From Argentina anserina (lineage: Eukaryota > Streptophyta > Magnoliopsida > Rosales > Rosaceae), in contig NW_026089494.1 of NCBI RefSeq assembly GCF_933775445.1, positions 62,001-126,000 of the forward strand: a DNA stretch of 64,000 nt, read 5' to 3'. The notes under the pieces are model-generated. The model saw nothing but the letters and a program-made list of their open reading frames with translations, was not told the DNA's origin and made no database searches. Of the stretch, positions 26,633 through 36,127 are shown one piece after another. Numbering within the stretch: the stretch's first letter is position 1; every line of letters begins with the position of its first letter. A program made the position numbers and the translations under genes.

Positions 26633-29600
26633 ATGTCCGAAATATCTAAGAGAACACGAGAGCTCAAGGATCGAATTCAAGCACTTAGAGATTTAAACAA
26701 CTCTTTCACAAGTGGAACTTTAGATTTCGAAACATCTCCAAGCAATTCAATCTTAAACTCTTCACCTAGATCAGAAGGAGAAGAGGATCTTACCTTCCCC
26801 TTCATCTTCAATTCCGAGCTCGACACAATTACGGACCGTGACATAATTCTTGTTGGTGCTCCAATGGCACTCAAGAATGCTTTCATCCCCACCACCCCTG
26901 AATCACCTTCATGCATTGCTTTCACTCCACCTAATGAAGCAAACTTCTCCATTCCGGTTCAATTGCTTGGGCAGCTGCCTAAGTATTCTGGTTCCTCAAT
27001 GGAAGACCCTAATGTTCACCTTAGGGAGTTCTTGGACATTTGCAAGCTCCAATCGATTCATCATCTGTCTCAAGAAGGCTTGAGGTTGCTTTTGTTTCCA
27101 TTTACCCTTAAGGACGATGCTAAACGTTGGTTGTACTCTCTGCCTCCGGGAATCATCACCACATGGGATGAAATGACTAGGAAGTTCTTGAAACAATTCT
27201 TCCCTGCTCAACTCACGAAAAGACTAAGGAGGGAGATTCAGAACTTCACTCAAAAGGATGGTGATTCACTCTATGAGGCATGGGAGGAATTTCAGGAACT
27301 ACAAAGGAAGTGCCCTCACCATGGTATTTCATTGGATGACTTGGTGCAATTCTTCTATGAAGGACTCGACACCACCAATAAGAGCATGGTGGACTCGGCA
27401 TGTGGCTGCACATTCATGAACAAGACCAGTCAAGAAGCCTACACCTTGATTGATGACTTGGCCGACAACAATCGCCAATTTAGTTCTAAGGAGAAGAGAG
27501 GAAGCAAGAGCCGTGGGGTGTATGATGTTCATGCAAGAAATCAGATGGCTACTTTAGAAAGAAAGCTTGACGTTCTAGTCAAGGCATTCAATGGTTCCAG
27601 CATCAACAATCAAGCATGTGGCATTTGTTCACTCAAAGATCACATAACCGAAACTTGTCCAAATGGTGCAATGACTGAAGAAGAGTTGAACTTCATGGGG
27701 CAACAAAGGCCAAGGTACGATCCATACTCGAACACATACAACCCTGGACTTAGAGATCATCCAAATTTTCGTTGGAACAACAATGCTCAACCGTCCAATG
27801 CTCAAGGTCAAGGACCTCGTCCTTCAGGTTTGTTTGTGAGGCCTCAGGTACCTCAAGGTTCTGTTCCCTTTAACTCTAACGTTCATGGTTCAAATAATGC
27901 ATCTGCACCTAACTATGATGAACTTTTGAAGTCCCTTGCTCAAGGGCAACAAAATTTAAACTCTGCTACTCAAGCTTTAGTTACAGGTCAACAAGCTCAT
28001 TCTAAAGACATAACCGAGCTTAAGAAGCAGATGGGACAAGTGATCGACTTCATGGGCAAGATTCATGAAGGAGGTAAGTTGCCGAGCCAAACTGAGCCAA
28101 ATCCTAACGTGAAGGCCATGATGACAAGAAGTGGGAGGATCTTGGATGCTCAATTGCAGCAAAACAAGAAGGCCGTGCCTTCTAAAGGAAAAGAGGCCGA
28201 GAGTTTCAATGCTAATGACATAGAGAAAGACCCTGCCTCCTCTAAAGCTAATGATGTCGTGCCTCTTCCCACAAGTGATCATGACGCGCATGACAAAGGT
28301 AAGGATCCTAACTCTAGTGGTTTAGTTTCAACTAATGCTCTTCCTCGTGTTCCCTTCCCCAATAGATTTGCAAAGCAAAAGAAGAATGACTCTGATCAAG
28401 TCATGCTCGACATTTTCAAAAAGGTGGAAGTGAATATGCCTCTTATTGAATGCATACAACAGAATCCTAGGTATGCTAAGTTTTTGAAAGAATTGTGCAC
28501 TAATAAGAGGATGACTCGAGAGAAGGAGGTTGTCACAATGAGTGAGACGGTTTCTGCCGTGCTCCAACAGAAGCTACCACCAAAGCTTAAGGATCCAGGG
28601 AGTTTTTCTATCCCTTGTACAATCGGAAACATGACATTTGAAAAGATAATGTTAGACTTAGGTGCATCGATCAATGTAATGCCTTACTATATTTATGAGG
28701 ATCTAGGTCTAGGTGATTTGAAACGAGATAATGTTGTGATTCGATTGGCAGATTGTTCCAACAAAGTCCCTTTGGGCTATGTTGAAGATGTTCTTGTGCA
28801 GGTTTCGAGCTTGATATTCCCTGCGGACTTCTATGTCCTTGACATGGAGCCAACTGAAGGAGATGACAAGGAGGTCCCTATTCTGTTGGGGCGTCCCTTT
28901 ATGAGGACTGCAAGAACGAAGATTGATGTGTTTAGTGGATCACTCACCTTTGAGTTCGACGGTGAAGTGATTAGCTTCAACATCTTTGAAGCTATGAGGT
29001 ATCCCCTTTCGGAATTAAGTGATTGTTTTTTAGTTGACATTCTTGATTCCCTTGCAGATAACTATCTAGATACCTTGGCACATGACGAGTTGGCACTCAC
29101 CATTGCCCAAGGGGCCGGATTTGCAAGTGATGGCTCCAACGTTTCTGAGTTGGAAGCCAATGATGCCGTGCCATCATTTGTACTAGAGAATGTGGCCTCT
29201 CTTGAGGTTTCGCCACGTGAGGTAAGTTATGTCTCTCCTAGTCCAATTCTCTTAACTACTAACAAGAATCTTCCTTCTGTGGTGCAAGCCCCAAAGCTTG
29301 ATCTTAAGGTTCTTCCGGACCACTTGAAGTATGCATTTTTGGGAGATGAGGATACATTGCCCGTGATCATTTCATCTGCACTCAACGAGGAACAAGAGGA
29401 GAGATTGATTGAAGTGTTAAAGAAACACAAGACGGCAATAGGATGGACCCTAGCCGACATCAAAGGAATCAGCCCTACCATGTGTGTGCACCGAATTTTG
29501 CTTGAAGATGGTGCCAAACCAACCAAGGAATGTCAAAGACGCCTTCATCCACCAATGATGCAAGTTGTAAAGGATGAAATCACTAAGTTGCACGATTGTG

Positions 29601-32197
29601 GCGTGATCTACCCCATCTCGGATAGTAGGTGGATATCTCCCATTCAAGTTGTACCAAAGAAGTCAGGAATCACGGTGGTAAAGAACAAAGATAATGAGTT
29701 AGTGCCTCAAAGGACGGTGACTGGTCACCGTGTGTGTATCGACTATAGAAAGCTCAACGCCACAACAAGGAAGGATCACATGTCGTTGCCATTCATTGAT
29801 CAAATGCTTGAGAGATTGGCGGGTCATTCTTTCTATTGTTTCCTTGATGGATATAGTGGATACAATCAGATTAGTGTTGCGGAGGAAGATCAAGAAAAGA
29901 CGACATTCACATGCCCTTTTGGTACGTTTGCGTATCGTCGCATGCCTTTTGGTTTATGCAACGCTCCAGGTACGTTTCAACGTTGTATGTATCACATTTT
30001 CTCTGAGTATATTGGTTCTAAAATTGAAGTTTTCATGGATGATTTCTCTGTTTATGGTGAGAATTTCGATGCATGTTTAGAGAATGTGGAACTTGTGCTT
30101 AAACGTTGTGAAGAAACTAACTTGGTTTTGAATTGGGAAAAATGTCATTTCATGGTTACGCAAGGCATTGTCTTAGGCCATATTGTTTCATCTAGAGGAA
30201 TTGAGGTTGATAAGTCTAAAATAGATCTTGTGCGTCACTTACCCCTCCCCACAAGTGTGAGGGATGTTCGATCATTTCTTGGACATGCAGGTTTCTATCG
30301 TAGGTTTATCAAGGACTTTTCCAAGATTGCGAGACCAATGAGTTCATTGCTTCAAAAAGACGTTCCCTTTCACTTTGATGATGATTGCAAGCTTGCATTC
30401 GAGACTTTGAAGAAGCTCTTAACTTCGGCACCAATCATGGCACCGCCGGATTGGTCCTTGCCATTTGAGTTGATGTGTGATGCCTCCGACTATGCAGTTG
30501 GAGCCGTGCTAGGGCAGAGGAAGGATAAGCAGCCCTATGCCATCTATTATGCCTCACGAACGCTCAATGATGCTCAACAAAACTACACCACAACTGAAAA
30601 AGAACTTCTTGCCGTGATCTTTGCTCTAGATAAGTTTCGTTCTTACTTACTTCAATCCAAAGTTATTGTTTACACTGACCATGCAGCTTTGAAGTACTTA
30701 ATGACGAAGAAGGATGCAAAACCAAGATTGATTCGATGGATTCTCTTACTCCAAGAGTTCGATCTCGAGATCAAGGACAAGAAGGGCAGTGACAATGTTG
30801 TGGCGGATCATTTGAGTCGTTTGGTGAGAGATGCCGAGCCCTTGGCTATCCAAGAGAGTTTCCCGGATGAGCAACTCTTTCGAGTTGAGGTAAGTGAGCC
30901 ATGGTATGCAGATATTGTGAATTATTTAGTTTCTAAGCAATTTCCGGATACTTTATCGCATGCTCAAAAGAATAGACTCAAGGCATTAGCTAAGTATTAT
31001 GTTTGGGATGAACCATACTTGTGGAAACATTGTGTTGATCAAATCATTAGGAGGTGTGTCCCTGAATCTGAACATCATTCTATACTTACTTTTTGCCATT
31101 CTGAGTCTGGTGGAGGACATTTTGGTTCACGTAGGACTGCTCTTAAGGTGTTGGAATGTGGTTTCTTTTGGCCTACGATCTTTAAAGATGCATACCAGTT
31201 TTGCATGACTTGTGATAAATGCCAACGCATGGGAAACATAGGTTCTAGAGATCAAATGCCGATGCATCCTATCTTGACTATTGAACTATTTGATTGTTGG
31301 GGTATCGATTTCATGGGACCTTTTCCAAACTCTAATGGTTTCTTGTACATACTCGTTTGTGTTGATTATGTTTCGAAATGGGTGGAAGCAAAAGCCACCC
31401 GGACTAATGATTCTCGAGTTGTTGCAGATTTCCTTCGTTCTAACATTTTCTCTAGGTTTGGTATGCCAAGAGCAATCATTAGTGATGGAGGATCTCATTT
31501 TTGCAACCGGACCATTGAGGCGTTGTTGAGGAAGTATGGTATCAAGCATAAGGTTGCTACGCCTTATCACCCCCAAACAAGTGGACAAGTTGAGCTTTCT
31601 AATCGAGAGATCAAGATAATTTTAGAGAAATCTGTTGGACCATCACGCAAAGATTGGTCTCAAAGAATGGATGATGCTCTTTGGGCTTATAGAACCGCAT
31701 ACAAGACTCCTCTTGGAATGTCACCATTTCGATTAGTTTATGGCAAGGCATGCCATCTACCCGTGGAGCTTGAGCATCGTGCATGGTGGGCTGTGAAGAA
31801 TCTTAACATGGACATTGACGAGGCCGGATTGCATAGGAAATTGCAATTGCATGAGCTTGAAGAGATTCGAAATGAGGCCTATGATTCGGCTATGATTTAC
31901 AAGGAGAAGACCAAATCGTTCCATGACCGTATGATTAGGAAGAAACACTTTGTCGTTGGACAGAAAGTTCTTTTGTTTCATTCTCGACTTAAGTTGTTTC
32001 CAGGCAAGCTTCGTTCAAGGTGGCTTGGCCCATTTGTTATTACTCACATTTTTCCTTCTGGTGCTATCAGGATTAAGAGTGCAATAAATGGAAAGGAATT
32101 TCAGGTCAATGGACATCGCTTGAAGCCATACTATGAGAACTTTATGGAGCATAACGTGGAGGAGACTTCTCTCCTTGAACCTACGGCAAGCAAGTGA
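26633..32197 (+). CDS. Athila-type gag-pol polyprotein
   Basis: A single 1854-aa frame with no internal stop. The ATG at 26633 is chosen because the 18 bases of open frame upstream contain no ATG. Gag is residues ~1-400 with a retrotransposon gag core (~130-230) and a CX2CX4HX4C zinc knuckle from C329. The protease site is DLGAS at D675, the clade's variant of D(S/T)GA. Reverse transcriptase spans ~950-1205 with FMDD (D1136, D1137). RNase H starts near D1283 ([14 protein letters not shown]). Integrase has a zinc-binding H1489, H1496, C1527, C1530, then D1559, D1618 and E1654 with exact D-35-E spacing, and a GPF module near 1796. No chromodomain follows. The protein would form the particle, copy the RNA and integrate the cDNA. 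All catalytic residues are present, so the frame looks young, but it has no upstream LTR promoter. No gag/pol frameshift is seen; processing by the protease is expected. Confidence 0.92.
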   Translation: MSEISKRTRELKDRIQALRDLNNSFTSGTLDFETSPSNSILNSSPRSEGEEDLTFPFIFNSELDTITDRDIILVGAPMALKNAFIPTTPESPSCIAFTPPNEANFSIPVQLLGQLPKYSGSSMEDPNVHLREFLDICKLQSIHHLSQEGLRLLLFPFTLKDDAKRWLYSLPPGIITTWDEMTRKFLKQFFPAQLTKRLRREIQNFTQKDGDSLYEAWEEFQELQRKCPHHGISLDDLVQFFYEGLDTTNKSMVDSACGCTFMNKTSQEAYTLIDDLADNNRQFSSKEKRGSKSRGVYDVHARNQMATLERKLDVLVKAFNGSSINNQACGICSLKDHITETCPNGAMTEEELNFMGQQRPRYDPYSNTYNPGLRDHPNFRWNNNAQPSNAQGQGPRPSGLFVRPQVPQGSVPFNSNVHGSNNASAPNYDELLKSLAQGQQNLNSATQALVTGQQAHSKDITELKKQMGQVIDFMGKIHEGGKLPSQTEPNPNVKAMMTRSGRILDAQLQQNKKAVPSKGKEAESFNANDIEKDPASSKANDVVPLPTSDHDAHDKGKDPNSSGLVSTNALPRVPFPNRFAKQKKNDSDQVMLDIFKKVEVNMPLIECIQQNPRYAKFLKELCTNKRMTREKEVVTMSETVSAVLQQKLPPKLKDPGSFSIPCTIGNMTFEKIMLDLGASINVMPYYIYEDLGLGDLKRDNVVIRLADCSNKVPLGYVEDVLVQVSSLIFPADFYVLDMEPTEGDDKEVPILLGRPFMRTARTKIDVFSGSLTFEFDGEVISFNIFEAMRYPLSELSDCFLVDILDSLADNYLDTLAHDELALTIAQGAGFASDGSNVSELEANDAVPSFVLENVASLEVSPREVSYVSPSPILLTTNKNLPSVVQAPKLDLKVLPDHLKYAFLGDEDTLPVIISSALNEEQEERLIEVLKKHKTAIGWTLADIKGISPTMCVHRILLEDGAKPTKECQRRLHPPMMQVVKDEITKLHDCGVIYPISDSRWISPIQVVPKKSGITVVKNKDNELVPQRTVTGHRVCIDYRKLNATTRKDHMSLPFIDQMLERLAGHSFYCFLDGYSGYNQISVAEEDQEKTTFTCPFGTFAYRRMPFGLCNAPGTFQRCMYHIFSEYIGSKIEVFMDDFSVYGENFDACLENVELVLKRCEETNLVLNWEKCHFMVTQGIVLGHIVSSRGIEVDKSKIDLVRHLPLPTSVRDVRSFLGHAGFYRRFIKDFSKIARPMSSLLQKDVPFHFDDDCKLAFETLKKLLTSAPIMAPPDWSLPFELMCDASDYAVGAVLGQRKDKQPYAIYYASRTLNDAQQNYTTTEKELLAVIFALDKFRSYLLQSKVIVYTDHAALKYLMTKKDAKPRLIRWILLLQEFDLEIKDKKGSDNVVADHLSRLVRDAEPLAIQESFPDEQLFRVEVSEPWYADIVNYLVSKQFPDTLSHAQKNRLKALAKYYVWDEPYLWKHCVDQIIRRCVPESEHHSILTFCHSESGGGHFGSRRTALKVLECGFFWPTIFKDAYQFCMTCDKCQRMGNIGSRDQMPMHPILTIELFDCWGIDFMGPFPNSNGFLYILVCVDYVSKWVEAKATRTNDSRVVADFLRSNIFSRFGMPRAIISDGGSHFCNRTIEALLRKYGIKHKVATPYHPQTSGQVELSNREIKIILEKSVGPSRKDWSQRMDDALWAYRTAYKTPLGMSPFRLVYGKACHLPVELEHRAWWAVKNLNMDIDEAGLHRKLQLHELEEIRNEAYDSAMIYKEKTKSFHDRMIRKKHFVVGQKVLLFHSRLKLFPGKLRSRWLGPFVITHIFPSGAIRIKSAINGKEFQVNGHRLKPYYENFMEHNVEETSLLEPTASK

Positions 32198-32339
32198 AAT
32201 TCTGGAGATAGTCTAGGCTTTGGACTATAAATTTAAGCCAATGAAGGAGCCATCAATTAGTGTTTGCATTTTCTTATCCCTTATCTCTTTTTAATTTTCA
32301 TTGCTTATCATATTGTACATTGAGGGCAATGTAAGTTTT

Positions 32340-32354
32340 AAGTGTGGGGTGGGG
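32340..32354 (+). other. PPT-like motif 1, AAGTGTGGGGTGGGG
   Basis: The motif sits ~140 bp after the pol stop and follows the phrase TTGAGGGCAATGTAAG. This combination is reminiscent of Athila 3' regions. It resembles the motif next to the 3' LTR but lies 1.6 kb away, so it would act, if at all, as a secondary plus-strand primer site. Confidence 0.5.
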
Positions 32355-33030
32355 TATACATCATTCGGTGTATTTGTTGCTTTGATTTTTTTGTTTTGAT
32401 TTTGTCTTGAGTCTTAGGTATGCCTTTAACTGTCTATGATGAGTTGATCTTTGAATTTATGGTTGATAGATGATCACAATATTGAATTGAACTTAATTGC
32501 TATTTGATGGTTAATCGATGTGTAGAGATTGTACGAACATGTAACAGATGAGGATTTTGAAACTTAGGTACAGAATGAGCATGTTCCTAACTTGTTTGAA
32601 TTCATCTAACCTTTGTGAGTTTCGAGCCATATATGTGCCTTTCTTTGGAGAGTTTAATCTATCGTTTCTTGGCTATATAACCTCATTACATCTATTTTGA
32701 TCAATTCATATGCCATAGAATTGCAATGAACTAGAGAATGCTAGAACTTACTTTGTGAAACTTTCAAAACTTTTATCATAATATACTCTGATTTTGAAAA
32801 TGATTGTTGGATCTTTTTAAGGGATTCCACCACTTAAACCAAAAAGCCGTATGCCTTATTTGTGCCCTGCTTGGGACACCTTAGTATGAACCCCTTTGAG
32901 CCAACATTAAACCTTTTCTTTCATTACCAACATGTTAATATCCTTGCTTAGTATAGTTATATCTCTACCTTGTTCTCAAAGCTTGGCAGAGCCGATTTCT
33001 TGGTGTTAATATGGAGTGATGATTCGATTC

Positions 33031-33040
33031 AAGTGTGGGG
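33031..33040 (+). other. PPT-like motif 2, AAGTGTGGGG
   Basis: Second copy of the AAGTGTGGGG motif, within the 3' untranslated region and 900 bp before the LTR. Confidence 0.45.
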
Positions 33041-33066
33041 TTATGCTATGTATGTATTTGTGCCTT

Positions 33067-33127
33067 AAGAAAAAGGTGAAAAGAATGAAGAAAAAAATAG
33101 AAAGATGCCGTGAGAAGAAAAAAAAAA
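33067..33127 (+). other. Purine-rich tract
   Basis: A stretch of mostly A and G (runs such as GAAGAAAAAAATAGAAAGATG and GAGAAGAAAAAAAAAA) on the element's sense strand. It could resist RNase H and prime extra plus-strand synthesis, or may simply be low-complexity sequence. Confidence 0.5.
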
Positions 33128-33920
33128 TATACATGAACACGGCTTGAAAGAAAAAATATATATATACAAAGAAGTTACAGCATAGCTATGTTTGATGTGA
33201 ATTTGGAGTTGTGATGTATTTGTTGAATGCTCAATAATGTTGTACTTTAGCCTTTGTCCATTTTCACAACGTTTAGAGTGAAGAATAGGTTCAACATGAT
33301 GAAAATTGGCCCTTGTTTTATGGAGTATGGCGACATAAGGTGAATGATTCTTGCTTTGCTAAGTCTTGAGGATGACCTTTGTGATTCCTTTTACCTAAAA
33401 AAATCATATCCTTACCGAGCCTAAGCCTACCTTTTATAAAGATCTGCATGATTCTTAAAATGAGTAGCTCTTGATTTGTGGAGTTTGTTTCATGAGTAAG
33501 CATATGGTTTGGGTTCATTTGTGCATATGATTTGTATCTTTCATGAGGTGTTCGAATTCACTATGTGTTCATAACTCTTATGTGTGAAAAGCTTTTAAGC
33601 ATATGACATGTTCTTGAGAGAAAATATTCGGAGTGCATATCCCTTGTGAGTTGAATTTTGAACTTGTTTTGAACATGTCGAGCTTAATATCACCTATGTT
33701 TTCTGCCTTGTCTTACTTGTTCTGCGAGATCACATGTTTATTAACCATTCAAATCATTCTATCTATTTCAATTGAGTATTATTCTTGATGTTATGAGTTT
33801 GAAGATCTCTGAGACAAAATGTTGAAGGCATTATAGTTGAGTCATTAGTTTAGTTGTATTGATTTTTGTTTTATGTTTTGTTTCCCTTTTCTAGTGTTTG
33901 CTAAGGGACTAGCAAAGCTT

Positions 33921-33931
33921 AAGTATGGGGT
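33921..33931 (+). other. Likely polypurine tract, AAGTATGGGG, at the 3' LTR
   Basis: AAGTATGGGG followed by T lies immediately upstream of the putative LTR start TGTTGATAGG. The position, immediately 5' of a TG-starting LTR, is where plus-strand DNA synthesis is primed. The single internal T makes the purine run imperfect. Confidence 0.6.
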
Positions 33932-34206
33932 TGTTGATAGGAGCACAAAGTGTGACGTTCTTAATGCGTTTATGCCCTATTCTTACTCTTTGTTACCTCT
34001 TATTTAGTATGTTTTAGTTTCTTTTGTATGAATAATTGTTTAGGTAGAGCTTATATCAATTATAAGTGAATTGATGATGAAATCGTGCTAAGTGTTAAGA
34101 ATCCTTGTTGATATATGTTTCCTTGTTCGAGTAGGATTCATGCTTTCGTATTTCTTTGTTTCTAACGTACTTATTCTTATTAGGAAATACCAATCCATAT
34201 TTGAGA

Positions 34207-34558
34207 AGGAAAGCTTCCTAGTTCCACAAGGAAAAAGGAGAAGAAGACTTGCACTTAAAAGCCCAATCAATGCAAGAATGAAAATGCTGTCAAGATTCGT
34301 AGTCCAACTTCGACGGGCTCCCCTGGATAGCTCCGATCGAGTTAGAAGACGTACCTTATATGGATAAAAAGCTGTGTGAGTCTAGTTTATGTAGGATTTG
34401 GAATCAAATCAATATCTTATTCCTACAGGGAGATATGACCGAATCATTGCTCGGAGGTCCAGTGAACTCCGCGGAATTATCTCAGCCGTTGATTTGCTTT
34501 TGATCCAAGGGCTATGAGGGAAACTTGGGACTTTGTTCCTCCTGCATATAGAGCACAA
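34207..34558 (+). repeat. U3 promoter module, diverged copy 1
   Basis: This segment parallels 34720-35082, offset about 520 bp. The best-matching parts are TCCAACTTCGACGGGCTCCC with CCTGGATAGCTC, then ATATGGATAAAAAGC, AGTCTAGTT and TTGGAATCA, then GGGACTTTGTTCCTCCTGCATATAGAGCAC-like spacing to a TATA-like box (CATATAGAGCAC at 34545-34556). Identity is moderate, so the duplication is old. Confidence 0.6.
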
Positions 34559-34598
34559 ATATTTATCAGAATGTCCATAAATCTCTGCACCAAAGAAT

Positions 34599-34686
34599 GT
34601 CAAAGAAGGCATGCAGCAAATTAAATGACAAGAGGCAAGAAAGTCAAAGAAGGCATGCAGCAAATTTAATGAGGAGAGGTAAGAAA
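34599..34686 (+). repeat. 44-bp tandem duplication in U3 (two copies)
   Basis: Copy 34599-34642 and copy 34643-34686 both start GTCAAAGAAGGCATGCAGCA and differ at only four positions. The pair sits between the two larger U3 modules. Confidence 0.85.
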
Positions 34687-34719
34687 AATCAAACATGGCT
34701 GCAACAAATAAGACTTTTG

Positions 34720-35082
34720 CTGCCTCCCTAATTCAAAGGAAGAAATTTGTGCAAAAGAAATCAGCATTAAAGGAGGAACAAGATATGTAATCCTTATAGA
34801 AATCAGAATTCTGGCACTGCAGATCATCCAACTTTGACGAGCTCCCCTGGACAGCTCAGAATGACTGAGAAAGTGCATGATATATGGATGAAAAGCCACG
34901 GAAGTCTAGTTGAAATTGCCAGTTGGAATCATCTCAATATCTATTTTCTAGAGAAAGTTATGGCCACAACAAGGGACAAAGGTCAGATCTGCCGAATCTA
35001 GGAAACCTCAACCAATTTGGTTTCAACTTTGTGGACTTTGTGGCCATCCTCCCTTGGGTTTCTTCCTCTATATATAGCACCT
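34720..35082 (+). repeat. U3 promoter module, copy 2 (with the better TATA box)
   Basis: Partner of 34207-34558. It carries TCCAACTTTGACGAGCTCCC, ATATGGATGAAAAGCC, AAGTCTAGTT and TTGGAATCA in the same order, and ends CCTCTATATATAGCACC. Confidence 0.6.
35069..35077 (+). promoter_or_regulatory. TATA box of the LTR promoter
   Basis: TATATATAG in the context CTCTATATATAGCACC is a textbook plant TATA box. Transcription would start about 30 bases downstream, near 35105, marking the U3/R border. As the only LTR is at the right end, transcripts would run out of the element into the satellite from 36123. Confidence 0.65.
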
Positions 35083-35524
35083 CAATTCCACAGAAAAAGA
35101 TCATCAACCTTGCTCACAAGACTAGCCAAAGCTCTGCCTTAAACACTACTCATCATCCTCAAAGCCATTCAAGGCGAAAACACCATCTTCCCTTCATTCC
35201 ATTCGATCCAAAGCGCTACGCCTCGGATTGCCATTCAAGTTGAAGCCGTGCTGCCTTGTTTTGATACCGCTAAGGAGATTTACAAAGTGTAACTCGTTAC
35301 TTCTTCACACTTATGTTTTCGGTTTGGATTCTTTGTGTGATGTTGTGTTTATGTTTTTGGCTAGTTCCGAATTTGTGGATTACTCTCATGTAGTTTACGA
35401 TTTTGCAAGATGTTATAAAGTAGTTCTGATTTTGTTGTCTATGATTTCTATGTAGATATCGTGAGTTTATAATTCAATGATTTAATGATTCTCTTTCTTG
35501 GGCGTTAACTATATGTGATTCAAG

Positions 35525-35772
35525 GCGCTAAGTTAGTTTTGCATATAGGATTCTTAAGTGTTTTTGATAACTTGTTAAAGTAAGTGACATGCTTGACTTG
35601 TTAGTAATCACTAGGAATTAACCATGATCCGTTTGTTATCTAAGATGCGCTAAATAATTAGATAAGAGATGAATCAATGAAGTGGTAAGATTGAGAAAGA
35701 CATGTTATCTTGTAATTTCTAAGCGCTAAGATAGGATTACAAGGCCATGTTTCGAGTTAGGGATGCGCTAAG
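35525..35772 (+). repeat. Recurring GCGCTAAG motif in U5
   Basis: GCGCTAAG (once GCGCTAAA) occurs at 35525, 35647, 35723 and 35765, with related CCGCTAAGG near 35819 and GCGCTACG near 35213. Spacing is irregular. No function is known to me. Confidence 0.6.
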
Positions 35773-36122
35773 TAACCTAGTTCGGCATTAGGTTGTTGTT
35801 TGTTCACTCAATACTTGTCCGCTAAGGCTCGGTGTTTGCATAGGATGAGATTATGATTTTGAAGCTACTTGTGACGATTTGTTTGGTGATGTTTATGTGT
35901 TGGTTAGTTGATCACATGTATATATTAGTTTAGGTTTTATTTTCTGTTTTTATATCTCAATCCGAACCTATATCAAACCTTTTAAACTCTTATGAATTCG
36001 TTGTTAAATGTTTGTGATTCTTTACCCTGGTTGGATCCCTGGTTTGTGAACGATACCCTCTTGCTTTATACTACTAACGTGCTTACAGGGTTAATATTGA
36101 TCTCGAGTAATCGAATCGATCA

Positions 36123-36127
36123 CCCAC
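36123..36127. repeat. Right 5-bp target-site duplication CCCAC
   Basis: The satellite resumes with CCCACACTGG directly after the LTR end GATCA, repeating the five bases at 25876-25880 in monomer register. Confidence 0.8.

Larger units (their letters stand above)
32198..33931 (+). other. Long 3' untranslated region between pol and the 3' LTR, no gene
   Basis: About 1.7 kb full of stops in all frames, with only short chance frames. It contains three G-rich PPT-like motifs, a purine-rich tract at 33067-33127 and a 6-bp stem (GCCGTG 33107-33112 / CACGGC 33138-33143). Some Athila elements carry an env-like gene here; no signal peptide, membrane segment or usable frame is seen, so this copy is env-less. 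Confidence 0.75.
25881..36122 (+). mobile_element. Athila-like Ty3/gypsy LTR retrotransposon lacking a recognisable 5' LTR
   Basis: A 10,242-bp unique segment interrupts the satellite and is bounded by CCCAC duplications. In order it holds a leader, one gag-protease-RT-RNase H-integrase frame, a long 3' untranslated region, a PPT-like AAGTATGGGG and a ~2.19-kb 3' LTR that begins TGTTGATAGG and ends GATCA. The gag sequence, the DLGAS protease site, the FMDDFSVYG box and an integrase ending in a GPF module without a chromodomain point to the Athila lineage. An env-like frame, found in some Athila elements, is absent. The left end (ATCATTATGG) does not match the 3' LTR start, and I see no copy of the LTR upstream of gag. 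Lineage is family knowledge; the missing LTR is seen directly. Confidence 0.9.
33932..36122 (+). repeat. 3' LTR of the Athila-like element
   Basis: The LTR begins TGTTGATAGGAGCAC after the PPT-like motif and ends GATCA exactly at the right target duplication, giving TG...CA ends and ~2.19 kb. The U3 part (to about 35100) holds a duplicated promoter module and a TATA box. U5 has recurring GCGCTAAG motifs and a tail (CCCTGGTTGGATCCCTGG) like Athila U5 ends as I remember them. The start could be three bases later at TGATAGG. No second copy exists in the window to prove the ends by comparison. Confidence 0.75.

Noticed and set aside
26677..31981. Short frames on both strands inside gag-pol
   Set aside because: They are shadows of the long polyprotein frame with no domain content.
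32198..33931. env-like gene between pol and the 3' LTR
   Set aside because: The region is full of stops; the small minus-strand frames have no signal peptide or membrane segment.
34092..35455. Small plus-strand frames in the LTR (91, 106 and 75 codons)
   Set aside because: They lie in U3 and around the TATA box and have low-complexity translations; likely chance.
25881..36122. Host gene interrupting the satellite
   Set aside because: The whole segment is explained by one retroelement with target duplications.
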